DNA of 64,000 nucleotides from Geminicoccus roseus DSM 18922 (GTDB taxonomy: Bacteria > Pseudomonadota > Alphaproteobacteria > Geminicoccales > Geminicoccaceae). Under the pieces are notes generated by a model. That model was given only the letters and a program-made list of their open reading frames with translations, ran no database searches and was not told the origin of the DNA. A program made the position numbers and the translations under genes. The stretch lies in NCBI RefSeq assembly GCF_000427665.1, contig NZ_KE386572.1, positions 992,001 through 1,056,000 of the forward strand, read 5' to 3'. The stretch's first letter is position 1. Every line of letters starts with the position of its first letter. Shown here piece after piece: positions 34,690 through 42,800 of this stretch.

Positions 34690-35382
34690 ATGCTCAGAGT
34701 GACTTGGCTCGGCCACTCGGCGGTCCATTTGGGGATCGGCGAACGCTCGGTGCTGTTCGACCCGTTCCTCACCGGCAACCCCACCTATCCTGAGGGTGCG
34801 CTGGAAAAGCTCGGCAAGATCGACCTGATCTGCCTGACGCATGGCCATGAGGACCATATCGGCGACACCGTCGCCATCGCCAAGCGCACCGGAGCGCCGG
34901 TGGTTGCGAACTACGAGATCGCCCTCTACCTGGGCAGCCAGGGCGTGGAGAATCTCGAGCCGATGAACCCGGGCGGCACCATCGAGGCGGCCGGCCTGCA
35001 GGTCTCGATGACCCGCGCCAACCATTCCTCCAGCATCCACGAGAACGGCGCGGCCCGCTACCTGGGCAATCCGTGCGGGGTGGTGGTGCGCAATGCCGAG
35101 GAAAGCTTCTACCATGCGGGCGACACCGACCTGTTCTCGGACATGGCGCTGATCCGCCGGCTCTACAAGCCGCGGGTGGGCGCCCTGCCGATCGGCGACC
35201 GCTTCACCATGGGCCCGCGCGCCGCGGCGATCGCGCAGAACGAGTTCCTGCAGATGGACGCGGTGCTGCCGATCCACTGGGGCACCTTCCCGCCCCTGTC
35301 CGGCACGCCCGACGAGTTCCAGTCCGAGGTGAACCGCGGCCAGGTCCTGCGGCCGAAGCCCGGCGAGACCATCGAGATCTGA
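34690..35382 (+). CDS. Metallo-beta-lactamase-fold hydrolase (UPF0173/UlaG-like)
   Basis: This 230-residue protein has the metal-binding HGHEDH (in LTHGHEDHIGD), a further ligand histidine in ANHSSS, the bridging Asp in HAGDTDLF, and the last His in PIHWGTFPP. These are the marks of the UPF0173 metal-dependent hydrolases. The substrate is unknown for the family. I chose the ATG at 34690, at the beginning of the first beta strand (MLRVTWLGHS); 15 additional codons upstream look non-coding. A GC-rich hairpin follows the stop. Confidence 0.88.
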   Translation: MLRVTWLGHSAVHLGIGERSVLFDPFLTGNPTYPEGALEKLGKIDLICLTHGHEDHIGDTVAIAKRTGAPVVANYEIALYLGSQGVENLEPMNPGGTIEAAGLQVSMTRANHSSSIHENGAARYLGNPCGVVVRNAEESFYHAGDTDLFSDMALIRRLYKPRVGALPIGDRFTMGPRAAAIAQNEFLQMDAVLPIHWGTFPPLSGTPDEFQSEVNRGQVLRPKPGETIEI

Positions 35383-35398
35383 GGCCAGGCGGCACGAG

Positions 35399-35432
35399 CC
35401 GGGGCCGGCGGGCGGCGCCTGACCGGCCCCGG
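35399..35432 (+). terminator. GC-rich hairpin after the UPF0173 gene
   Basis: CCGGGGCCGG (35399-35408) pairs perfectly with CCGGCCCCGG (35423-35432) around a 14-base loop. It begins 17 bp after the stop codon. No T-run follows. Confidence 0.45.
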
Positions 35433-35512
35433 GCGGGGCGCCCACAAGCGCCCTTATCGAGGTCGCGCCCAGGCGCTACACCACACGGCGTCACTCGCCC
35501 CGGGACAGGCCC

Positions 35513-36688
35513 ATGCTCGATTTCGCGACGCTCTCGACCACCTGGAACTATCCGACCCGCGTGCTGTTCGGCGCGGGGTCGGCCGGCAAGCTTGCCGAGG
35601 CCTGCAAAGCGGCGGGCATGACCCGGCCGCTGGTGGTCACCGACCCAGGCATCGCGAAGCTGCCGATCCTGGCCGACGTCACCGGCGCGCTGGAAGCTGG
35701 TGGGCTGGAGAGCGCGGTGTTCTCCGACGTGAAGCCGAACCCGGTCGCCAAGAACGTCTCCGACGGGCTGGAGGTGTTTCGCGCCGGCGGCCATGACGGC
35801 GTGGTCGCGTTCGGCGGCGGCTCCGGGCTGGATGCCGGCAAGGTGATCGCGTTCATGGCCGGGCAGACCCGGCCGATGTGGGACTTCGAGGACATCGGCG
35901 ACTGGTGGACCCGCGCCAACCCGGACGGGATCGCGCCGATCGTGGCGATCCCGACCACCGCCGGCACCGGCTCCGAGGTCGGCCGCGCCGGGGTCATCAC
36001 CGACGAGCGGACCCACACCAAGAAGATCATCTTCCACCCGAAGATGATGCCCTCCACCGCGATCCTGGACCCGAAGGTGACGGCGGGGCTGCCGAAGAAC
36101 ATGACCGCCTGGACCGGGTTCGACGCGCTGGCACACTGCCTGGAGGCCTATTGCGCGCCGGGCTTCCACCCGATGGCGGAAGGCATCGCCGTGGAAGGCA
36201 TCCGGCTGGTCAAGGAGGCGCTGCCCAAGGCGGTGGCCGACGGCAACGACCTGGAGGCGCGCGGCAAGATGCTGGTGGCCTCGGCGATGGGGGCGACCGC
36301 GTTCCAAAAGGGCCTGGGCGCGATCCACTCCCTGAGCCATCCGGTGGGCGCCATCTACGACACCCATCACGGCCTCACCAATGCCGTGTTCATGCCCTAT
36401 GTGCTGGCCTTCAACCGCGAGCAGATCGCCCAGCGGATGGAACGGCTCTCGGCCTGGCTGGGCCTCACCGGCACCTCCGGCTACGACGCGTTCCTGACCT
36501 GGGTGCTGCGCCTACGCGAGGATCTGGGCATCCCGCACACGCTGGACGGGCTGAAGGTCGGTGCGGAGCGGTTCGAGGAGATGGGCAAGATGGCCGAGGC
36601 CGATCCCACCGCCGGCTCCAACCCCAGGAAGCTGTCCGCCGCCGATGCGGTGGGGCTGTTCGAGAACGCGCTGGCCGGCAAGGTCTGA
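35513..36688 (+). CDS. Iron-containing alcohol dehydrogenase
   Basis: This 391-residue group III (Fe-dependent) alcohol dehydrogenase has the NAD-binding GGGSGLDAGK, PTTAGTGSEVG, and the metal-ligand residues in FDALAHCLEAY, GAIHSLSHPVGA and DTHHGLTNA. Enzymes of this family reduce or oxidise aldehydes/alcohols, lactaldehyde or 4-hydroxybutyrate; the substrate is not readable. Its full length (residues about 1-390) agrees with the family. It is followed 36 bp later by an esterase-like gene, possibly in one transcript. Confidence 0.92.
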   Translation: MLDFATLSTTWNYPTRVLFGAGSAGKLAEACKAAGMTRPLVVTDPGIAKLPILADVTGALEAGGLESAVFSDVKPNPVAKNVSDGLEVFRAGGHDGVVAFGGGSGLDAGKVIAFMAGQTRPMWDFEDIGDWWTRANPDGIAPIVAIPTTAGTGSEVGRAGVITDERTHTKKIIFHPKMMPSTAILDPKVTAGLPKNMTAWTGFDALAHCLEAYCAPGFHPMAEGIAVEGIRLVKEALPKAVADGNDLEARGKMLVASAMGATAFQKGLGAIHSLSHPVGAIYDTHHGLTNAVFMPYVLAFNREQIAQRMERLSAWLGLTGTSGYDAFLTWVLRLREDLGIPHTLDGLKVGAERFEEMGKMAEADPTAGSNPRKLSAADAVGLFENALAGKV

Positions 36689-36724
36689 CCAGCCGCGCCA
36701 GCCGGGCCACCGGGGAGAACAGCC

Positions 36725-37771
36725 ATGAACGTGCGCATCATCCGGGCCATCCACGGCCTGGCCCTGGCGCTGGCCGCGGCGCTCGTCCCGGTGGCAGCGG
36801 CCGCGGACGGGGTCGGCATGCGCCGGCTGACCGTGGCAGCGCCCGAGCGCGGCACCATGCTGAACGTCACCTTGTGGTACCCGGCCGAGGACGGCGGCAG
36901 CGAGGTGGCGGTCGGCGAGAATGCCGTGTTCCAGGGCGCCCTGGCCCGCCAGGATGCCCCGATCGCCGCCGGCCCGTTCCCGCTCGTCCTGCTTTCCCAT
37001 GGCGGCCTGCGCTCCAGCGCCGATTCCGGCAACTGGATCGCGGCACGGCTGGCGGCGGACGGCTTCATGGTGGCCGCACCGCAGCCGCCCAGGCTCTCGC
37101 CCGATCAGGCCCAGGACGCGCCCTACGAGCTGGCGCTGCGGCCGGCCGACCTCGCCGCGACCCTGACCGGGCTCGCCAGCGAGCCGTCGCTGAGCGCGCA
37201 GATCGATCCGCAGGCGGTGGGTGCCCTGGGTTTCCACCTGGGCGGCACCGCCGTGCTCCAGCTGGCGGGCGCCCGGATCGACCCGCAGCTGCATGCGCGC
37301 TCCTGCGACCAGCCGGGCGCCAACATGGACTGCGCCTGGTTCGCCCGCTCCGGAATAGACCTGCAGGCGGTGGACGGGGAGCGGATCGGCGCGTCGCGGC
37401 TGGATCCCAGGATCGGGGCGGTGGCCGCGGTCGACCCGGAACTCACTGGCCTGTTCACGCCGGAAAGCCTGCAGGCGATCGAGGTGCCGGTCCGCCTGGT
37501 CAATCTCGGCCCGGCCGGCGCCATGCTGCCGGGCATGGATGCCGCGCCGGCGGTCCTGGCAATCCCGGGCGCCGCCTATGAGCGGGTCGAGGACGCGTTC
37601 TTCTTCAGCGCGTTCGCGCCCTGCCAGCCCAAGGGCGCGGCGTTCCTGGAGGAAGAGGGCGAGGACCCGGCGATCTGCGGCCAGGACGGCCCGCCGCGGA
37701 CCGAGATCCACGCCGCGCTGGCGGAGATGATCGGCGGGTTCTTTCAAGAGCGGCTGGCGGCCCGGCGCTGA
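36725..37771 (+). CDS. Secreted alpha/beta-hydrolase-like protein lacking the nucleophile serine
   Basis: This 348-residue protein has a signal peptide (ALALAAALVPVAAAA). Its fold resembles dienelactone hydrolase/PAF-acetylhydrolase-type esterases: VTLWYPA, PLVLLSHGGLRSS (oxyanion region), a nucleophile-elbow strand VGALGFHLGGTA, and a late C-terminal helix. At the elbow G-F-H-L-G replaces G-x-S-x-G, so residue 171 is His where the catalytic Ser should be. Two conserved cysteine pairs (RSCDQPG, MDCAW) suggest periplasmic stability. It is probably a non-hydrolytic or altered-function relative. Confidence 0.7.
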   Translation: MNVRIIRAIHGLALALAAALVPVAAAADGVGMRRLTVAAPERGTMLNVTLWYPAEDGGSEVAVGENAVFQGALARQDAPIAAGPFPLVLLSHGGLRSSADSGNWIAARLAADGFMVAAPQPPRLSPDQAQDAPYELALRPADLAATLTGLASEPSLSAQIDPQAVGALGFHLGGTAVLQLAGARIDPQLHARSCDQPGANMDCAWFARSGIDLQAVDGERIGASRLDPRIGAVAAVDPELTGLFTPESLQAIEVPVRLVNLGPAGAMLPGMDAAPAVLAIPGAAYERVEDAFFFSAFAPCQPKGAAFLEEEGEDPAICGQDGPPRTEIHAALAEMIGGFFQERLAARR

Positions 37772-37952
37772 ACCGGAGCGAGGCCGGCGGCGGATCTCCT
37801 GGCCTGCTTGAGCGAGGGGAGCGGGAACCGGCCCGACGATCAAGGGCCTGCCCTGCCCCCCGGCGGCCGGGCCGCCCTGTCCAGTCTGAGTTCGACCCTG
37901 TAGCCTGAGACAGCGCGCCGGCCTGCCCGGCCTTGGGGATAGGGGGACCAAC

Positions 37953-38243
37953 GTGATCCGGCACACCGTGGTGTTTCGTCTCAAGCATCCGCCGGGCTCG
38001 GCGGCCGAAGCGGCGTTCCTGGAGGCGGCCCGGGCGCTGGCCGCGATCCCGGGGGTGCAGGCGTTCGAGGCGCTGCGCCAGGTGAGCCCGAAGAACGACT
38101 ACCAGTTCGGTCTGTCGATGGAGTTCGCCGACGAGGCAGCCTATCGCGGCTACGACCGCCACCCGGACCATGTCGCCTTCGTCCGCGACCGCTGGCTGCC
38201 GGAAGTCGCGGCCTTCATGGAAATCGACTACGAGCCGATGTGA
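37953..38243 (+). CDS. Dabb (stress-responsive A/B barrel) domain protein
   Basis: This 96-residue protein has the dimeric alpha+beta barrel pattern: IRHTVVFRLK at the start, FEALRQVSP, YQFGLSMEFADEAAYRGYDRHPDH, and FVRDRW near the end. Dabb proteins are small dimeric cytosolic proteins, some of which bind polyketides or hydrophobic ligands. The GTG start is supported by GGGGG ten bases upstream. It precedes a methyltransferase by only six bases, so the two are probably co-expressed. Confidence 0.85.
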   Translation: MIRHTVVFRLKHPPGSAAEAAFLEAARALAAIPGVQAFEALRQVSPKNDYQFGLSMEFADEAAYRGYDRHPDHVAFVRDRWLPEVAAFMEIDYEPM

Positions 38244-38249
38244 GCGGCC

Positions 38250-38996
38250 ATGACGTCCTTCAAGGACCATTTCTCCGCGACCGCCTCGGACTATGCGGCG
38301 CACCGGCCGACCTATCCCGCAAGCCTGGCCGACTTCCTGGCCGGGATCGCGCCCGGGCGGGGGCGGGCGCTGGATGGCGGCTGCGGCACCGGGCAGCTCT
38401 CGGTGCTCCTGGCCGAAAAGTTCCAGGAGGTGGTCGCCACCGACGCCAGCGCCGCGCAGATCGCCCAGGCGACGCCCCATCCCCGCGTGCGGTACCGGGT
38501 GGCCACGGCCGAGCGGAGCGGGCTGGAGGAGGCGAGCGTCGACCTGGTGACGGTGGCGCAGGCGGCGCACTGGCTGGACCTGCCGGCGTTCTACGACGAG
38601 GTGCGCCGGGTCGCCCGGCCGGGTGCGGCGCTGGCGCTGATCAGCTACGGGATCTTCGAGGTGGCGGGGCCGCCCGGCCCGGTGATGCGCCATTTCTACC
38701 AGGACGTGGTCGGCCCCTACTGGCCGCCCGAGCGCCGCCATGTCGAGGTGGGCTACCGTTCCCTGCCCTTCCCGTTCCCCGAGACCAGCCTGCCCGACAT
38801 GGCGATCGAGGTCGCCTGGCGGCTGGACGACCTGCTGGGCTATGCCGGGACCTGGTCGGCGGTGGGTGCTGCCCGCCTAGCACTGGGCCAGGACCCGCTC
38901 GCCGAGCTTCGGCCGGCGCTGGCGGCGGCCTGGGGCGATCCCCAGGCGCGCCGCACGGTGCGCTGGCCGCTCTCCGGCCGGATCGGCCATGTGTGA
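38250..38996 (+). CDS. Class I SAM-dependent methyltransferase
   Basis: This 248-residue protein has the SAM-binding motif LDGGCGTGQLSVLLA near residue 41, an acidic residue after VVATDASAAQI, and VDLVTVAQAAHWLD as the post-II region typical of the Methyltransf_11 family. The opening DHFSATASDYAAHRPTYP is common in small-molecule methyltransferases related to trans-aconitate or ubiquinone-type enzymes. The substrate is unknown. It lies 6 bp after the Dabb gene and converges on the DUF899 gene. Confidence 0.87.
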   Translation: MTSFKDHFSATASDYAAHRPTYPASLADFLAGIAPGRGRALDGGCGTGQLSVLLAEKFQEVVATDASAAQIAQATPHPRVRYRVATAERSGLEEASVDLVTVAQAAHWLDLPAFYDEVRRVARPGAALALISYGIFEVAGPPGPVMRHFYQDVVGPYWPPERRHVEVGYRSLPFPFPETSLPDMAIEVAWRLDDLLGYAGTWSAVGAARLALGQDPLAELRPALAAAWGDPQARRTVRWPLSGRIGHV

Positions 38997-39017
38997 GGCC
39001 GGCCCGGGGGCCCGGCT

Positions 39018-39767
39018 TCAGGCTGCCGCGGCCTGGGGGGCGCAGCCGCAGGCCGTGGCCGGCTCCGCCGCCGCATAGCGGTCGTGGTGGCGGACCCAGT
39101 CGCCGAGCCCGCCTTCCTCGTTGCGGCCGAACGGGGTCATGTCCAGGAAGCCGTAGACGGCCATAACTGGCTCCACGCCGCGGGCGAAGGTCGAGTAGGT
39201 GTGGAAGACCTGGCCGGCCTCGTCCTTCACGAACACGCTGAGGCCGGGCAGCTCCTCGGACTCAAAGGGCTGCGGCCGGTAGTTGTAGAAGACGTCGCCG
39301 CGCTCGCGGTCGTCCTCGGTGAACGACACGTCGAAGTCGAAGTTGAAGTCGCTGTGCAGCGAGGACAGCCAGGGGAACTTCCAGCCCATCCGGGTGCGGA
39401 ACGCCTCGATCTTCGCGACCTCGGTGCGCGAGATCGCCGCGAAGGCGACGTCGTGATGGTCCAGGTGGCGGAACGGGCCCTCGACATGATCGGCCATGAA
39501 CGAGCAGCCGACGCAGCCCTGCTCCCAGTCCGGCCCGAACATGAAGTGCTGGACCACCAGCTGGCGGTGGCGGCCGAACAGGTCGGCGAGGCTGCGCTTT
39601 CCGTCCGGGCCCTCGAAGACATAGGGCTTGTCGACCCGCACCCAGGGCAGCGCCCGGCGCTCCGCCGCGAGTGCGTCGCGCGCCCGGGTGAACTCCTTTT
39701 CCTTGTGCAGGTGCGCGATGCGCGCCTGCAGCCATTCCTCGCGGGAAACGATGTCGTGCGTCTGCAT
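39018..39767 (-). CDS. DUF899 thioredoxin-like protein
   Basis: This 249-residue protein belongs to the DUF899 (AhpC/TSA-like thioredoxin fold) family. It has EEWLQARIAHLHKEKEFTRA, PWVRVDKPYVFEG, QHFMFGPDW, a cysteine pair in GCVGCSFMADH, and RTRMGWKFPWLSS, then FDVSFTEDD. The C-terminus ends CGCAPQAAAA. Members are often encoded beside SRPBCC and ArsR genes as here, but their reaction is not established. It is the third gene of the minus-strand ArsR-SRPBCC-DUF899 group, 105 bp after the SRPBCC gene. Confidence 0.88.
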   Translation of the reverse strand: MQTHDIVSREEWLQARIAHLHKEKEFTRARDALAAERRALPWVRVDKPYVFEGPDGKRSLADLFGRHRQLVVQHFMFGPDWEQGCVGCSFMADHVEGPFRHLDHHDVAFAAISRTEVAKIEAFRTRMGWKFPWLSSLHSDFNFDFDVSFTEDDRERGDVFYNYRPQPFESEELPGLSVFVKDEAGQVFHTYSTFARGVEPVMAVYGFLDMTPFGRNEEGGLGDWVRHHDRYAAAEPATACGCAPQAAAA

Positions 39768-39872
39768 GGGTTCGCTGCTCCTCGTCGCTTGGGCGGAGGG
39801 CGTGCGCCGTCAGCCGGCCCGTCCGGATCCGCCGTGGGATGTCGATCGCAATGCTTGCCTTGAGGACCGGGC

Positions 39873-40307
39873 TCAGCCGGCCTCGATCCAGGCCTCGAGC
39901 TTGTCGAGCGCACCGGTCCAGCCGGTGCGGTGGCCGTCGCGGGCGGCCTCGTCGAAGAACTGCTCGTGGGTCAGGGTCAAAACGGTGACCTCGCCGTCCG
40001 GGTGCAGCGCCAGGGTCACCAGGGATTCCCGTTCCGGCGTGGTGCGCCAGGCCCAGGTGAACACCAGCCGCTCCAGGGGCGCCACCTCGCGGTAGACCCC
40101 GCGCACGTCGTGGCGCTCGCCGTCCAGGGTGTGGAAGGCGACATGGAAGCTGCCGCCGACCCGCACGTCCGCCGCCGCCTCGACCACCGGCCCGCCATCG
40201 GGTCCGAACCACTGGACGAGCTTGTCGGGCTCGGTCCAGGCGGACCAGACCCTGGCCGGCGGCGCCTTCAGTCGTCGCCGGATGGTGAGGCTCGGTTTGG
40301 CGGACAT
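39873..40307 (-). CDS. SRPBCC (AHSA1/START-like) protein
   Basis: This 144-residue small ligand-binding protein of the SRPBCC/AHSA1 type has RRLKAPPARVWSAWTEPDKL, the WFGPDG turn, GGSFHVAFHTLDGE, YREVAPLERLVFTW and a final helix TGWTGALDKLEAWIE. GGAGG lies 4 bases before the ATG at 40307. Its first 40 bases overlap the end of the ArsR gene in another frame, which indicates coupled translation. ArsR plus SRPBCC pairs are common in proteobacteria and respond to small hydrophobic compounds. Confidence 0.9.
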   Translation of the reverse strand: MSAKPSLTIRRRLKAPPARVWSAWTEPDKLVQWFGPDGGPVVEAAADVRVGGSFHVAFHTLDGERHDVRGVYREVAPLERLVFTWAWRTTPERESLVTLALHPDGEVTVLTLTHEQFFDEAARDGHRTGWTGALDKLEAWIEAG

Positions 40308-40654
40308 GAATCCTCCGGTTCGGGCTCGGCCTTTTCCAGGAACTCGGCCAGACGATCCAGACGCGCTGTCCAGAAACGCTGATAGTGATTCAGCCAATCC
40401 ATCGCCTCCTCCATCGGAGCGGCGTTGAGACGACAGGAAACCACCCGGCCGGTCTTTTGCCGTTCGATCAGGCCGGCATCGGACAAAACGTCCAGATGCT
40501 TCATGATCGCCGGCAGCGACATCGGGAACGGCCTGGCCAGCTCGCTCACCGACAGGGTCTCTTCCGCACCCAGCCTAGCGAGCAGGGCCCGCCTGGTGGG
40601 ATCCGCCAGGGCGGCGAAGGTGCGGTCGAGGTGGGGCTCGTGTTTATTAACCAT
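40268..40654 (-). CDS. ArsR-family transcriptional regulator
   Basis: This 128-residue winged-helix regulator has LADPTRRALLARLG, LSVSELARPFPMSLPAIMKHLDVL, SDAGLIERQKTGR and a C-terminal helix pair. It lacks the CxC metal-binding motif, so it belongs to the non-metal ArsR group that accompanies SRPBCC proteins. It is the promoter-proximal gene. An inverted repeat over its own start codon suggests autorepression. Confidence 0.9.
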   Translation of the reverse strand: MVNKHEPHLDRTFAALADPTRRALLARLGAEETLSVSELARPFPMSLPAIMKHLDVLSDAGLIERQKTGRVVSCRLNAAPMEEAMDWLNHYQRFWTARLDRLAEFLEKAEPEPEDSCPPNRASPSGDD

Positions 40655-40662
40655 TGAGTTAA
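40647..40662. promoter_or_regulatory. Candidate ArsR operator over the arsR start codon
   Basis: TTAAC (40647-40651) and GTTAA (40658-40662) form an inverted repeat separated by six bases, in an AT-rich patch that includes the ATG at 40654. ArsR proteins often bind such 12-16 bp imperfect palindromes near their own promoters. Placement is suggestive only. Confidence 0.42.
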
Positions 40663-40678
40663 GTATTACGGCATGAAA

Positions 40679-40699
40679 AAGCCGGCGTCAAGCCGGCTT
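40679..40699 (-). terminator. Rho-independent terminator of the DUF1593 gene
   Basis: On the minus strand AAGCCGGC, a TTGAC loop and GCCGGCTT form an 8-bp GC-rich stem that runs directly into TTTTTC. It lies 48 bp after the DUF1593 stop, a classical intrinsic terminator. Confidence 0.82.
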
Positions 40700-40746
40700 C
40701 TCGGGTGCTCCGGGGACAGGGCCGGCGGGTCGCCGGCCCCTGCCGG

Positions 40747-42141
40747 TCAGCGGTTCACGTCGACCATGATGCGATGGTAGCGCGTCAGCGCCGGCGAGCC
40801 GGAATCCTTCACCTCGAGGATGACGTGGATCCGGTTCTCCAGCGGAACGTTCGGGGTCACCAGCGTCGCCTGGGGCGAGCGGTCGTTCACGATGCGGATG
40901 GTGCCGTTGTAGCCGGTCGGCTCCTCGTAGACCCACCAGCGATAGCTCAGGAAGTCGCCGTCCGGGTCCCGGGACCCGCGGGCGTCCAGGGCGATCGACT
41001 GGTTGGGCTTCGCGGTGATCAGGGTGGGACCGGCGACCTTCACTTCCGGCGGATGGTTCGCCTGGGCGAAGCCGACCTCGAGCCAGCGGGCGCGGGCCTG
41101 GAAGTCGGCCTGATAGGCGTCGCGCCAGCGCGCCACCGACAGCCGGCGCGAGCTGTTGCCGCCGACCGTGTCGAACTGGTACTTCGACGTGTAGAGGTTG
41201 GTGGAAATCCCGTAGTAGTCGCTTTCCTTGGTGTAGCGGCCGCCCCAGCCGCCGCCCTTGGGCAGCTCCGGATCGTTCAGCCCGATCGGCAGCACGTGGA
41301 GAAGCGACGGCGTATCGCCTTCCTTCAGCCCCTTCTCGGTGGTGTTGAGCGGGTACAGGGCGCCCAGATGGCCGCGGTTGAGGATGTTCGCCCGCAGCCA
41401 GTCGGCGTTCTGCATCGAGCGGTCGCCCTCCAGGTACATGCCCCGGAACGTGGCGCTGCGCGAGCCGTCATGCTCGATGCTGGCGATCCAGAACATGTCC
41501 TTGGCGTTGTCCAGGAGGTACTGGCCGGGCTCGGGCGAGTACTGGCTGAGGCTGATCGAATAGACCCGCAGCTTCTTCTGGAAGGCGATGAACTGGGCCT
41601 GGGACCGGGTGGTCTTCACCTTGTGGATCGCCTGGGCCAGCTCGCGCGTGCCGCCCCAGACCAGGACCCAGACCGGCCCGTCCGAGTTGTCCACCATGTA
41701 GATGATGTGCTTGGAAGCGGCGGAGTCGTAGCCGTTGCCGACCCTGTGGTTGATGTTCAGGCCGCTGCGGACGCGCCCCTTCAGCAGTTCGGCGGAAGGA
41801 TAGCGGCTGTCGTGGCGGCGCAGGCTGGCCAGGTCCTTGCCGTAGGCGTCGATGGTCTTGAAGACGAGGTCCGGGCGCACCGGGCCGTTCGGGACATAGG
41901 TGGGCAGGATGCCCTTGATGCTGATGTCGTTGCTGTACAGGAGCGTCCGTATCAGCGACTGCTGATCATCCGGATCCTGGCCGATGTCGGTCAGGATGAT
42001 GACCTGGGTGCGCGCATCGGCGGCGCTGGCCGGGCGGGCGGACCCGCCGACCATGGTTCCGACCACCAGCAGCGCCGCCAGGACGGATGCGAACCAACCG
42101 CGCCCTGCGGAGCCGAGGTTCTTCGTTAGCAGCTTCAACAT
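40747..42141 (-). CDS. Secreted DUF1593 (Sde182-type, nucleoside-hydrolase-like) protein
   Basis: This 464-residue protein has a Sec signal (ASVLAALLVVGTMVGGSARP, cleavage near ASAAD). The nucleoside-hydrolase-like domain opens with VIILTDIGQDPDDQQSLIR, holding the characteristic Asp cluster, and continues through WVLVWGGTRELAQAI. The C-terminal beta domain (HPPEVKVAGPTLITAKPNQS, DARGSRDPDGDFLSYRWW) resembles a PKD/Sde0182 C-domain. Related secreted proteins occur in polysaccharide-degrading bacteria. The substrate is unproven; a glycoside or ribonucleoside is plausible. Confidence 0.87.
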   Translation of the reverse strand: MLKLLTKNLGSAGRGWFASVLAALLVVGTMVGGSARPASAADARTQVIILTDIGQDPDDQQSLIRTLLYSNDISIKGILPTYVPNGPVRPDLVFKTIDAYGKDLASLRRHDSRYPSAELLKGRVRSGLNINHRVGNGYDSAASKHIIYMVDNSDGPVWVLVWGGTRELAQAIHKVKTTRSQAQFIAFQKKLRVYSISLSQYSPEPGQYLLDNAKDMFWIASIEHDGSRSATFRGMYLEGDRSMQNADWLRANILNRGHLGALYPLNTTEKGLKEGDTPSLLHVLPIGLNDPELPKGGGWGGRYTKESDYYGISTNLYTSKYQFDTVGGNSSRRLSVARWRDAYQADFQARARWLEVGFAQANHPPEVKVAGPTLITAKPNQSIALDARGSRDPDGDFLSYRWWVYEEPTGYNGTIRIVNDRSPQATLVTPNVPLENRIHVILEVKDSGSPALTRYHRIMVDVNR

Positions 42142-42800
42142 TCCCTCCGTTCGTCTTCCAAGGCGTGATCGATGCGGCCGCGCGAAGGATCTTCTTCTTC
42201 TCCGGATCTCGGCGCGACCCGACCACTGAGCCTCAAGCCCAGTTACCTTGAAGTTTTCCGGAAGGCGTTACGGACAAGTGCTGATTTTGACTTCGAGGAA
42301 CACCCGCGAGTTAATGAAGAAGCTATACAGAGTCGAAATACTGGCCTCGAGCGGGCGTGAGAAAGCAGCCGCAGAATTCACTCAGCGCCTGCAAATCCCC
42401 GGGTGATGCCGTCATCGTCTCGACGATTCCAGCCCCGCTATCAAATCAAGCCAGTCCACGAACCATTATCAGCATTCTCCGAACACGCCTTCGTGATCGA
42501 AGTGGATAGTGGACGTTTCCTGAAATTGCAAACTACGAAAGCCACGAACCGCAAGACAATACAGCACACCTCCTGCCAGGACATGGCAGGATCCGGGGAA
42601 ACCAGAGCATAAATTCCGGGACTACAGGAGGGCGCACCTAGGCGTGGCGGGCTATTCGCGCGGCCTGGACAGGAAAGCGGTCCGCTGCCTGGACAGCGGA
42701 CACAGTCGAGGAAAAACCGTGACGGGGTCCCGCCGCGGCGCGGTCGGGCAACGGATGGAGGGCGCCCGGCGCGGCGGCTCGCCGACCGCCGGGCGCAGCC
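42142..42800. other. 659-bp intergenic stretch without a supported gene
   Basis: This region lies between the DUF1593 start and the cyclase stop. Base composition is lower in GC than the neighbours (about 42240-42600), and only short, featureless open frames occur on either strand. The promoter for the DUF1593 gene is expected near its right edge of transcription (42142-42250). Confidence 0.5.
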
